DNA from: Erythrobacter aureus
GTDB taxonomy: Bacteria; Pseudomonadota; Alphaproteobacteria; Sphingomonadales; Sphingomonadaceae
NCBI RefSeq assembly: GCF_003355455.1
Contig: NZ_CP031357.1
Span: 1,466,501-1,530,500 of the forward strand
Length of the DNA: 64,000 nt
Reading direction: 5' to 3'
Part shown: positions 24,790 through 32,364 of the stretch, in pieces
How the letters are laid out: each line of letters opens with the position of its first letter
How positions within the stretch are numbered: the first letter of the stretch is position 1
Translations under genes and position numbers: made by a program
Notes under the pieces: generated by a model
Told to the model about the DNA's origin: nothing
Databases searched by the model: none
What the model saw: the letters and a program-made list of their open reading frames with translations, nothing else

Positions 24790-26160
24790 TCAGAAGCTGT
24801 GTTCGTAAATGCGCGAAATATCGCCGCCCCAATCCCCGTGATAGCGGTCGAGCAGGACCTGCGCCGGCACTTTGCCACTGGCGACGATCTCGTCGAGCGT
24901 TTCGAGAAAGCCGGTTTCGTTATCGCCCGATGTGTTGAGACGACCGCGCGCGGCGAGGCCCGCGCGGGAGATGGCCAGCACTTCCCTGGCGAGATCGATC
25001 AGCTTGCCGCCACCCGGGATCGGGGCATCGAGCGCAAGCTTGGGCACGGCATTGCGCAATTCCTCGCGCTCTTCCATCGTCCAGTGTTTGACCACATCCC
25101 ATGCCGCATCGAGCGCGCCCTGTTCGTAGAGCAGGCCGACCCAGAAGGCGGGAAGCGCGCAGATCCGGTTCCAGGGGCCGCCATCCGCACCGCGCATTTC
25201 GAGAAAGCTCTTGAGGCGCACCTCGGGAAAGGCGGTGGAAAGGTGGTCCCACCAATCGCTTTCCGTGGGTTTTTCACCAGGGAGCACTTCCAGCTTGCCG
25301 TCGAGGAAATCGCGAAAGCTCAGACCTGCCGCATCGATGTATTTCCCGTCGCGGAAGACGAAATACATCGGCACGTCGAGCATATAGTCGACCCAGCGAT
25401 CATAGCCGAACCCGTCCTCGAAGACGAAAGGCAGCATGCCCGTGCGATGCGGATCGGTATCGCTCCAGATATGCGAGCGGTAGGACAGGTAACCGTTGGG
25501 CTGCCCTTCGGTGAAAGGCGAATTGGCGAACAGGGCAGTGGCGAGCGGCTGGAGCGCGAGGCCGGTGCGGAATTTCTGTACCATGTCGGCTTCGGTGGAA
25601 TAGTCGAGGTTCACCTGGATGGTGCAGGTGCGCAGCATCATGTCGAGGCCGAGACTGCCCACGCGCGGCATGTGCCGCATCATGATTTCATAGCGGCCCT
25701 TGGGCATGACCGGCAGCTCTTCGCGTGTCTTGTCGGGCCACATACCAAGACCGATGAAACCGACCCCGAAGCGTTCGCCCACTTCCTTGACCTGCGCGAG
25801 GTGGCGGCCGGTCTCGGCGCAGGTATCGTGCAGATTCTCGAGCGGGGCGCCGGACAATTCGAGCTGACCGGCAGGCTCGAGGCTGACCGTGCCGTCCTCG
25901 CCCTTCATCGCGATGACCTTGCCGTTCTCCTCGATCGGCTCCCAGCCGTACTCCCGCAGGCTCAACAGGATATCGCGAATGCCACCGGGCTCGTCATAGC
26001 TGAGCGCGCGGTGTTCCGTGCAGCAATAGACGAGCTTTTCGTGCTCGGTACCGATTCGCCATTTGCTTTTCGGCTTCTCGCCGCGTTGCATCGGGGCGAC
26101 CAACTGGTCGCGGTTTTCGATGACGGGATCTTCCGCCCCTGACGTCTCACGCGTGCTCAT
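24790..26160 (-). CDS. gshA: Glutamate-cysteine ligase (plant/alphaproteobacterial type)
   Basis: A 456-residue enzyme that makes gamma-glutamylcysteine, the first step of glutathione synthesis. WRIGTEHEKLVY near the N-terminus is the conserved ATP-grasp-like glutamate-binding block. SLEPAGQLELSGAPLENLH, then MRTCTIQVNLDYSTEADM-type sequence and RSHIWSDTDPHRTGMLPF confirm the GCS2 plant-like family found in alphaproteobacteria. The start lies 42 bases after the rsmE stop on the same strand. Together with rsmE and the ABM gene it may form one transcript. Confidence 0.94.
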   Translation of the reverse strand: MSTRETSGAEDPVIENRDQLVAPMQRGEKPKSKWRIGTEHEKLVYCCTEHRALSYDEPGGIRDILLSLREYGWEPIEENGKVIAMKGEDGTVSLEPAGQLELSGAPLENLHDTCAETGRHLAQVKEVGERFGVGFIGLGMWPDKTREELPVMPKGRYEIMMRHMPRVGSLGLDMMLRTCTIQVNLDYSTEADMVQKFRTGLALQPLATALFANSPFTEGQPNGYLSYRSHIWSDTDPHRTGMLPFVFEDGFGYDRWVDYMLDVPMYFVFRDGKYIDAAGLSFRDFLDGKLEVLPGEKPTESDWWDHLSTAFPEVRLKSFLEMRGADGGPWNRICALPAFWVGLLYEQGALDAAWDVVKHWTMEEREELRNAVPKLALDAPIPGGGKLIDLAREVLAISRAGLAARGRLNTSGDNETGFLETLDEIVASGKVPAQVLLDRYHGDWGGDISRIYEHSF

Positions 26161-26202
26161 GACGCGTGGCGATAGGCAACCGAACGTTGCGAGGAAAGGA
26201 AA

Positions 26203-26958
26203 TTAATCTTCGTCGAGCCAGTCGCCCGCCTCGGCCATCCATATCGCGGTTCCGGCGATCGCTGCCGTCTCGCCACGCAGAATGCGCGGGCCGAGGCTGA
26301 TGGCGACCGAGGCGGGATGGGCACGGATGGCGGTGCGTTCGGCATCGTCGAACCCGCCTTCGGGGCCGACCAGAAGCGCTGCCGGGCCTTCGGCATAGCA
26401 GAAGGCATCGGCCGCGGGTTCGCCGCCTTCTTCGTCGGCGAAGAACAGGTGACGTTCCTGCGGCCAGTCGCGCAGCAGCGCGTCGAGCTTGGCCACCGGG
26501 GCTATTTCGGGCAGCGCTGTGCGCGCGCATTGCTCGGCCGCCTCGGTGACGATCGTGTCGGCCCTGTCGGCATTGAGCTTGTCGGCGACGCAGCGCCGAG
26601 TGACGACGGGCGCGATGCGCGCGACGCCCAGCTCGGTCGCCTTTTCAAGAACGAGGTCGAAGCGGTCTTTCTTGAGTAGGGCGGGGCAGAGCCAGAAATC
26701 GGGCACCGGTTCGCGCGGGCGCAGATGCTGCTTGGGTTGGAGCAGGACATGGCGCTTGCCTGCCTCGACCACTTCGGCGGCCCATTCGCCGGTGATATCG
26801 TCGCACAGGATCACCGCGTCTCCCAGGGAAACGCGCATTACTTTCGCGAGGTAATGGGCTTGATTGCCCTCGACCTGCACTGCGGCAGTGGCAGAGAGTT
26901 CCTGTTCGACAAACAGGCGCGGGGCGCTCTTCGGGGGCCAGGCGGGGGTGGCAGGCAT
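26203..26958 (-). CDS. rsmE: 16S rRNA (uracil-1498-N3)-methyltransferase
   Basis: A 251-residue SPOUT methyltransferase that modifies U1498 of 16S rRNA. The N-terminal PUA-like domain (LFVEQELSATAAVQVEGNQAHYLAKVMR) precedes the knotted SAM-binding domain with LVGPEGGFDDAERTAI and ISLGPRILRGETAAIAG, the diagnostic RsmE loops. The length is normal. Upstream (26959-27196) is a 238-base gap with short GTCACCC inverted repeats and a CG-alternating stretch, but no gene that I can support. Confidence 0.93.
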   Translation of the reverse strand: MPATPAWPPKSAPRLFVEQELSATAAVQVEGNQAHYLAKVMRVSLGDAVILCDDITGEWAAEVVEAGKRHVLLQPKQHLRPREPVPDFWLCPALLKKDRFDLVLEKATELGVARIAPVVTRRCVADKLNADRADTIVTEAAEQCARTALPEIAPVAKLDALLRDWPQERHLFFADEEGGEPAADAFCYAEGPAALLVGPEGGFDDAERTAIRAHPASVAISLGPRILRGETAAIAGTAIWMAEAGDWLDED

Positions 26959-27196
26959 GAAGCTGCGGTAGCGTTCGCGCGCGCGCGCGTCACCCTTTCG
27001 ATCGACGGTTTCCTACGCGCGCATTATCTGGCACCCGTAATTTAGGCATGGCCGTGCCTCGGACATCAGCACCCGCCCCCCCGTGCGCGTGTGTGTCACC
27101 CCTGAAGTCGGAACTCAGATCGTTGAATAATAACATGTATTTTGGAAATTTCGCGGGTGACAGCGTGTCGCCTTTGTCAACCGGATGCGGGCTGGC

Positions 27197-28104
27197 ATGA
27201 CCGGCACAGGCGATGTCGTTCCCGACAGCGAGCATCGCGGCCTTGTCGCGCGCCTGCCGCAGCTTCCCGCGATCTTGCGCAACTGGCGCGGTTCGACCGC
27301 CCGATCGGCTGGTGGCTGCTGTTCTGGCCCTGCGCCTGGGGTGTGTGGCTGACAGGAGCAGGGTGGCAGCTCGAACTGCTGGGCTGGATGCTGCTGGGCA
27401 GCATTGCCATGCGCGGGGCGGGCTGCGTCTATAACGATATCGTCGACGCCGATCTCGACCGGAAGGTGGCGCGCACCGCCGCGCGGCCTGTGGCCAGCGG
27501 CCGAATCTCGAAGAAGCTGGCATGGGGCTGGCTGGCAGCCTTGTGCGCCGTGGGCCTGCTGGTGCTGTTACAACTGCGTCCGCTCGCGCAGGGTGTGGCG
27601 CTAGCCAGTGTGGTGCTGGTCGCTGCCTATCCCTTTATGAAGCGCATTACCTGGTGGCCGCAGGCCTGGCTCGGCCTGGTGTTTACCTGGGGGCTGCTGG
27701 TCGGCTGGACCGAATTGCGGGCGGACAATTGGGACGCGCTCCTGGCGATGTATGCGGGCTCCGCGCTCTGGGTAATCGGCTACGACACGATTTACGCGAT
27801 GCAGGACCGCGAGGACGACGCGCTGGTGGGCATCCGGTCGAGCGCTCTGCGGCTCGGCGGGCGCGTGCAGGGCGGCGTGGCGGTGTTTTATGGCGGAGCG
27901 GTCGCGCTGTGGGCGCTGGCTTTCTGGCTGTATCGTGCCGACTGGGTCGCGCTGCTGGCACTGCTTCCCGCCGCGGGGCACCTGGCTTGGCAGGTGGCAA
28001 CGCTCGATGGCGGGGATCCGGGCAATCCGCTCGACCGTTTCCGGGCCAATCGCTGGACCGGCGCGCTGGTCGCCGCCGCTTGCTTCGTGGTGGGGAACGC
28101 CTGA
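27197..28104 (+). CDS. ubiA: 4-hydroxybenzoate polyprenyltransferase, with an apparent -1 frameshift
   Basis: UbiA prenylates 4-hydroxybenzoate in ubiquinone synthesis. The first Asp-rich motif (NDIVDADLDRKVARTAARP) and the second (YDTIYAMQDREDDALVGI) are intact, with about eight membrane helices. The conserved N-terminus MTGTGDVVPDSEHRGLVARLP starts at 27197 in one frame, but the continuation RDLAQLARFDRPIGWW is in another. Adding one C to the CCC run at 27266-27268 joins them as LPQLPRDLAQLARFDRP. Alternative starts in the downstream frame (TTG 27142, GTG 27157) give non-conserved residues. Sequencing error is the best explanation. It is followed by trmL after 4 bases. Confidence 0.85.
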
Positions 28105-28108
28105 CCCG

Positions 28109-28561
28109 ATGCGCATCGCGATGTTCGAACCCGAAATTGCCGGCAATGTCGGTGCAGTGATGCGGCTTTGTGCGTGTTTGGGCGCGCGCCTCGATCTAAT
28201 CGAACCAATGGGGTTCGTGTGGGATGACCGCCGCGTGCGCCGCGCGGCGATGGATTACATCGATCACGTCGAAGTGGTGCGTCATGCAGGCTTCGAGGCT
28301 TTCTACGGGACTCTGGGCGAGGGGCGCTTGGTTCTGTTCACCACCAAGGCAAGCCAGTCGGCTTACGACTATACCTATTCTCCCGACGACGTGTTGCTGT
28401 TCGGCAAGGAAAGCGCGGGCGTGCCCGACCATGTGGTCGAGGCGAGCGACGCGACAGTGCGCTTGCCGATGCGGTCGGAAGTGCGTTCTCTCAATGTCGC
28501 GACCAGCGCGGCGATCGCATTGGCGGAGGCACTGCGGCAGACCGGCACGCTCCCGCGCTAG
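28109..28561 (+). CDS. trmL: tRNA (cytidine/uridine-34-2'-O)-methyltransferase
   Basis: A 150-residue SPOUT methyltransferase that 2'-O-methylates the wobble base of tRNA-Leu. MRIAMFEPEIAGNVGAVMRL, LLFGKESAGVPDHV and RLPMRSEVRSLNVATSAAIA are the three SPOUT motifs of the TrmL (YibK) minimal family. The ATG at 28109 is 4 bases after the ubiA stop, so the two are probably cotranscribed. The frame is open further upstream inside ubiA but non-conserved there. Confidence 0.93.
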   Translation: MRIAMFEPEIAGNVGAVMRLCACLGARLDLIEPMGFVWDDRRVRRAAMDYIDHVEVVRHAGFEAFYGTLGEGRLVLFTTKASQSAYDYTYSPDDVLLFGKESAGVPDHVVEASDATVRLPMRSEVRSLNVATSAAIALAEALRQTGTLPR

Positions 28562-28640
28562 CGCCCTACAGTGGACAAGTAGGCGCAGCCGGGCACCCGA
28601 AACTTGAGCGACTCGGCAGGGGTTTCTTAACCTTGCCGCC

Positions 28641-28991
28641 ATGACCGACACTTTCGTCGCCCTGTCCGATCCCACCCGCCGACTGCTGCTCGACCGGCTG
28701 AGCGAGGAGGGCGGGCTGACCTTGTCCGACCTATCCGAAGATCTGCCGATGACACGCCAGGCGGTGGCCAAGCACCTCGCCGTGCTCGAGGCGGCCGAAC
28801 TGGTCGCCTCCGAGCGCGACGGGCGTTGCAAGCGGCACTATCTCAACCCGGTGCCGCTGGCGAAGATGGCCCGCCGCTGGCTGGGGCGTTTCGAAGAGGT
28901 CCCGCTGGCGGCGATGTCCGGCTTTCACGGGTCCGCAGGCGAGGCTCGCGCGGCGCGAACAGAGACTGGCGCAGGATCGGCTCATTCATAG
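28641..28991 (+). CDS. ArsR family transcriptional regulator
   Basis: A 116-residue winged-helix protein. DTFVALSDPTRRLLLDRLSEEGGLTL, then SEDLPMTRQAVAKHLAVLEAAELV, is the HTH, and RDGRCKRHYLNPVPLAKM the wing. No metal-binding cysteine pair is seen, so it is the SdpR/YczG-like kind that often controls SRPBCC (AHSA1) or VOC partner genes. Its 3' end overlaps the convergent VOC gene by 10 bases. Confidence 0.88.
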   Translation: MTDTFVALSDPTRRLLLDRLSEEGGLTLSDLSEDLPMTRQAVAKHLAVLEAAELVASERDGRCKRHYLNPVPLAKMARRWLGRFEEVPLAAMSGFHGSAGEARAARTETGAGSAHS

Positions 28992-29353
28992 CTGACCACC
29001 TCGAATTCGATCCCGTCCCAGTCCAGGAAATAGAACCGGCGGCCAGGCTCGTAATCGTCATGACCGAAGGGTTCGAGGCCATGCGCCGTGACGACCATCT
29101 CCGCCGCGTCGAGATCGTCGACGGTGAAGGCGACGTGGTTAAGCGGCTGACCCTTGCGATAATCGCCCTTCACATGCTCGCCTGTGTAGAGAGCGATGTA
29201 GTCGTGAGCTTCGCCGACGTGGATCGTCCTCCCGCCTAGCTGCGACTGGCCGCGCCAGCGTTCTCTCCAGCCGAGTAAGTCCTTGAACAGCGCGGCGCTG
29301 CGATCGGGATCGGTCACCGATATATTGGCGTGTTCGAGGCGTCCTGTAACCAT
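28982..29353 (-). CDS. VOC family protein (glyoxalase/fosfomycin-resistance fold)
   Basis: A 123-residue metalloprotein fold with paired beta-alpha-beta-beta-beta units. TGRLEHANISVTDPDRSAALF begins the first; QPLNHVAFTVDDLDAAEMV begins the second, and the metal ligands would include His of LEHANI, His of LNHVAF and Glu of IEFEVV. AAGGAG lies 8 bases before the ATG at 29353. It is divergent from soxR with a perfect sox box between them, so it is a likely SoxR target, perhaps detoxifying a redox-cycling compound or a lactoylglutathione-like adduct. Confidence 0.87.
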   Translation of the reverse strand: MVTGRLEHANISVTDPDRSAALFKDLLGWRERWRGQSQLGGRTIHVGEAHDYIALYTGEHVKGDYRKGQPLNHVAFTVDDLDAAEMVVTAHGLEPFGHDDYEPGRRFYFLDWDGIEFEVVSYE

Positions 29354-29427
29354 CGTGCATCTCCTTTTCTGGGGCGGGGGCCGAGAACCGGCCAATCGCC
29401 CGCATTTGCGATGCACATACCTTTGCA

Positions 29428-29447
29428 ACCTCAACTTCACTTGAGGT
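29428..29447. promoter_or_regulatory. SoxR-binding sox box
   Basis: ACCTCAA-CTTCAC-TTGAGGT is a perfect 7-bp inverted repeat with a 6-base spacer. The established sox box core is CCTCAA-N6-TTGAGG, an exact match in sequence and spacing. It lies between the divergent VOC gene and soxR. A minus-strand -35 (TTGACC) overlaps it, as in MerR-family promoters with long spacers, which suggests control of the VOC gene. Confidence 0.85.
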
Positions 29448-29477
29448 CAAGTTTCAAAAGTCCTATCAGTGAAATCG

Positions 29478-29915
29478 ATGAACTCGAACGACCTTCTCAG
29501 CATCGGCGACCTCGCGCGCCGCACCGGCCTCTCGGCCTCGGCGATCCGCTTCTACGAGGATAAGGGGCTGATCCAGGCGCACCGCACCGCGGGCAACCAG
29601 CGCCGCTTCCTGCGCAGCGATATCCGGCGGCTGAGTTTCATCCTGATCGTGCAAAAACTCGGCCTTTCGCTCGAAGAAATCGGCGACCATTTGCGCAGCC
29701 TGCCGCAGGGGCGCACGCCGTCGAGCTTCGACTGGTGGAAGATCAGCGAGGCGATCCGCGAAAGCCTCGACCGCCGGATCGCGCAATTGCAGGCCCTGCG
29801 CGACAATCTCGACGGCTGCATCGGCTGCGGCTGTCTGAGCCTGAAGACCTGCAAGCTCTACAACCCCGACGATATCGCCGCCGAGGGCGGGCCGGGGCCG
29901 AGGGTGCTGCGCTGA
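29478..29915 (+). CDS. soxR: Redox-sensing transcriptional activator SoxR
   Basis: A 145-residue MerR-family regulator (GTG at 29469 would add three residues). The HTH reads SIGDLARRTGLSASAIRFYEDKGLI; a dimerisation helix follows. The [2Fe-2S]-binding motif C-x2-C-x-C-x5-C is intact as CIGCGCLSLKTC (Cys near 114, 117, 119 and 125). SoxR is activated by redox-cycling drugs. No soxS is present, as expected outside enterobacteria, so target genes are controlled directly; the adjacent sox box and VOC gene fit this. Confidence 0.95.
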   Translation: MNSNDLLSIGDLARRTGLSASAIRFYEDKGLIQAHRTAGNQRRFLRSDIRRLSFILIVQKLGLSLEEIGDHLRSLPQGRTPSSFDWWKISEAIRESLDRRIAQLQALRDNLDGCIGCGCLSLKTCKLYNPDDIAAEGGPGPRVLR

Positions 29916-30150
29916 TTGCCAACGGTCAGCTCATGCCCCGAAATCGGACTTGGTGGTGCATCTGACCGATCGGTAAAAGCGGCTATTCTCAAGAGCTGGA
30001 TGCCATGAAAATCGCGCCTCTGGTCCAGTCATTCAGACTGGCAAACCGAAACTTGACTTCGACTTAGTCTTTTCTTGGCGGTCACCGCTGGAATTGCTTT
30101 TCCAGAACGCCGAGTCCCTGATCGCCACCACGCCGGCAATCCGAGATGCT

Positions 30151-30170
30151 ATTGCGAATCGTTCTCATTG
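30151..30170. promoter_or_regulatory. Putative Fur box
   Basis: TTGCGAATCGTTCTCATTG resembles the 7-1-7 Fur pattern in the common form AATGAGAAnnATTCGCA read on the opposite strand. It lies 56 bases upstream of a TonB-dependent siderophore receptor, the typical position for iron repression. The match is partial, so the call rests on sequence and context together. Confidence 0.6.
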
Positions 30171-30197
30171 ACCGTTGATCGTCGACCTCCTAATTCT

Positions 30198-30216
30198 CCT
30201 GCGAACGATTCGCAGG
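30198..30216. repeat. Perfect hairpin next to the receptor ribosome-binding site
   Basis: CCTGCGAA-CGA-TTCGCAGG, an 8-bp stem with a 3-base loop, ends 9 bases before the receptor ATG and contains part of its AGGA ribosome-binding sequence (30214-30217). It shares the GCGAA/TTCGC half-site with the Fur-like site 45 bases upstream, so it could be a second operator or an RNA hairpin that limits translation. Confidence 0.5.
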
Positions 30217-30225
30217 AAGAAAATC

Positions 30226-32364
30226 ATGAGGACCTATCTCTTGCTCGCTGCCGCGAGCACCGCCTTGACGTTTGCGCCGGCTCATGCACAGGACGTCGCG
30301 CCGTCCGCCGACGCCTCCAAAGCGGAGCAGAGCGACGAGGTCGATCCCGAGCATACGATCATTGTCAGCGGCCGCGCTCAAAAGCTCTATCGCGTGGAGG
30401 AAACCAGTTCAGGCAAACTGGAGACACCCCCGCTCGAATCAAGCTTGGTAATCACCACCATCACCGAACAGCTGATCGAGGACCAAGGCGCGCGCGATGC
30501 GCAGGATCTCTATCGCAATATCTCGGGCGTGAGCTTCTTCAGCTATGCAGGCGTGACGGCGCGCGGGTTCCGGCAGGAGGAGATTTTCTACGACGGGCTC
30601 CGCGGCGATCCCTATGCTGGATTTTCCGTGCCGCAGCTGTTCAACGTCCAGCGAGTCGAGTTTCTAAAGGGTCCTAGCGGCATGCTCTACGGCCCCGGCG
30701 CGCCCGGTGGGTTGTTCAACTATGTCACCAAGAAAGCCCAGGACGATGAATTTGACGGCATGGTCAAGGTGATCGCCGGGACCGAGGACCGTTTCGGCGG
30801 GTCGGCTGAGGTCAATATGCCGCTGGGCAATGGTTTCGCGGCGCGCGGCGGGTTCTTCTACGAAGATCGTGGCACCTTCCGCTTCAATGCCGCTTCGCGC
30901 ACCATGATTGCCGATGCGGGCGTGTCCTTTGATCCGGGCCCGGTGCGAGTGGACATACAAGCGACGCGTTATGATCAAGAGCTCGACGCCAACCGGCTGC
31001 GTGGCGTCCCGGTAGGCGACGATGGTGAGTTTCTGACTAGCCGACGCTGGAACCACAACGAGCCAACGGATTTCCTCAACCTCGAATCCGACGTTCTCCA
31101 AATGCGTCTGGAGGCGGAGCCCTTCGATGGACTAACCGTAGACGCCACGGCGCGCTATAACAGCGCGACCGAAGTGCAAAACTATCACGAGCCACGCGGG
31201 CTGTTCGATTCGGACGGCGATGGCACGATCGACGCCACGATCCGCGAGTTCCGCGACCAACGGCGCGAACAGGAGACTTGGTCATTCGGCGCGAACGCGA
31301 TTTGGGCAACCGATCTGAGCGACACCGTGCGCAACCGCATGCTGTTAGGGGCCGACCACTACATCGCCGAGACCTATTTTCAGGGCCGCTCGCTGCGCGG
31401 CGGGACCACCGACATTCCGGGTCTGCCCAACCCGCTGAGCCTGTTCGATCCGCAATACGGCCAGTCCGACCGCGCGACCTACATTCAAGGCGCTTTCCGG
31501 ATCAGCCGCGGCGACAGTAGTCAGACCGGCTTCTACCTCCTCAACGAACTGACCGTCGGTCGGCTGATCCTGACCGGAGGCATTCGCTACGATGAGGCTG
31601 ATGCCGACGGGCTGGTCGAAGACGAGACCACCTATCGCGCCGGCGCCGTCTATCGCGTGACCGACGAGATCTCGGTTTTCGGCCAATATGCGACGAGCTT
31701 CGAGCCGCAGAGCGCAAGCGCGCAAAATCCGCTCGCCGGCGGCCCGTTCGATCCCACACGCGGTGATATCGTGGAGGGCGGCATAAAGACCGCGCTGATG
31801 GACGGGCGCATCCAGTCGACACTGTCCGCCTACCGCATCCGGCGTACCAATATCCTCCAGGCCGACCCGCGCGGCGATGTGGGCAATGACGGGGTAGACG
31901 ATCTGCTGGCGGCTGGCGAGATCACCAGCAAGGGGATCGAGTTCGATCTGGCGGCCGACATCACGCCAGACTGGGTGCTGACGCTCGCTTACAGCTACAA
32001 TGATACGCGCATCACGCAAGACAATGGTGGGGGCGGCTTCCCGCTAAATGTTGGCGACCGCTTTCCCAATGCGCCCGAACATCAACTGGGGTTCTGGACA
32101 CGCTATCAGTTTCCCGGTCTCGGCCTCGCCGCGGCTCTGGGTGGCGACTACGTTTCCGAACGGGTGAGCATCAGTGGCCAGCCGGTCAATCCCTATATGG
32201 TGTTCGACGCTTCGCTGATTTACGAAACCGGACCGTATCGCGCACTCATCCGCGTCGATAATTTGTTCGACAAGACTTATGCTGCCTCGGGCTTCATCGA
32301 GCGGACGGGACATTTCCCCGGCGCGCCGCGATCGGCCTTCCTCGAGATTGGATATGCCTTCTGA
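30226..32364 (+). CDS. TonB-dependent siderophore receptor
   Basis: A 712-residue outer-membrane receptor. The start at 30226 gives a signal peptide cut after APAHA. The plug domain (about residues 60-170) includes LIEDQGARDAQDLYRNISGV and RVEFLKGPSGMLYGPGAPGG, the siderophore-receptor form. The rest is a 22-strand barrel ending in IGYAF with a terminal aromatic, the outer-membrane insertion signal. The ligand cannot be read from sequence. Its stop overlaps the PepSY gene as TGATG. Iron control is suggested by the Fur-like site upstream. Confidence 0.93.
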   Translation: MRTYLLLAAASTALTFAPAHAQDVAPSADASKAEQSDEVDPEHTIIVSGRAQKLYRVEETSSGKLETPPLESSLVITTITEQLIEDQGARDAQDLYRNISGVSFFSYAGVTARGFRQEEIFYDGLRGDPYAGFSVPQLFNVQRVEFLKGPSGMLYGPGAPGGLFNYVTKKAQDDEFDGMVKVIAGTEDRFGGSAEVNMPLGNGFAARGGFFYEDRGTFRFNAASRTMIADAGVSFDPGPVRVDIQATRYDQELDANRLRGVPVGDDGEFLTSRRWNHNEPTDFLNLESDVLQMRLEAEPFDGLTVDATARYNSATEVQNYHEPRGLFDSDGDGTIDATIREFRDQRREQETWSFGANAIWATDLSDTVRNRMLLGADHYIAETYFQGRSLRGGTTDIPGLPNPLSLFDPQYGQSDRATYIQGAFRISRGDSSQTGFYLLNELTVGRLILTGGIRYDEADADGLVEDETTYRAGAVYRVTDEISVFGQYATSFEPQSASAQNPLAGGPFDPTRGDIVEGGIKTALMDGRIQSTLSAYRIRRTNILQADPRGDVGNDGVDDLLAAGEITSKGIEFDLAADITPDWVLTLAYSYNDTRITQDNGGGGFPLNVGDRFPNAPEHQLGFWTRYQFPGLGLAAALGGDYVSERVSISGQPVNPYMVFDASLIYETGPYRALIRVDNLFDKTYAASGFIERTGHFPGAPRSAFLEIGYAF

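Larger units (their letters stand above)
29916..30225 (+). other. 310-base intergenic region upstream of the siderophore receptor
   Basis: No ORF here has a protein-like composition. The distal half carries a Fur-like site (30151-30170) and a perfect hairpin (30198-30216) described separately. The proximal half (29916-30140) contains a CAGTC/GACTG inverted repeat near 30027-30039 and an AT-richer stretch at 30040-30080, but no terminator for soxR that I can support. Confidence 0.6.

Noticed and set aside
24712..26142. A 476-codon open frame antisense to gshA
   Set aside because: GC-rich third positions leave the opposite strand open. The gshA frame has clear family motifs; this one has none.
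27142..27196. TTG 27142 or GTG 27157 as the ubiA start
   Set aside because: These give a non-conserved leader (CRLCQPDAGWHDRH-like), while a conserved leader exists in the neighbouring frame.
26970..27196. Possible small RNA in the rsmE-ubiA gap
   Set aside because: Only short GTCACCC/GGGTGAC repeats and a CG-alternating run are visible, with no promoter-terminator pair.
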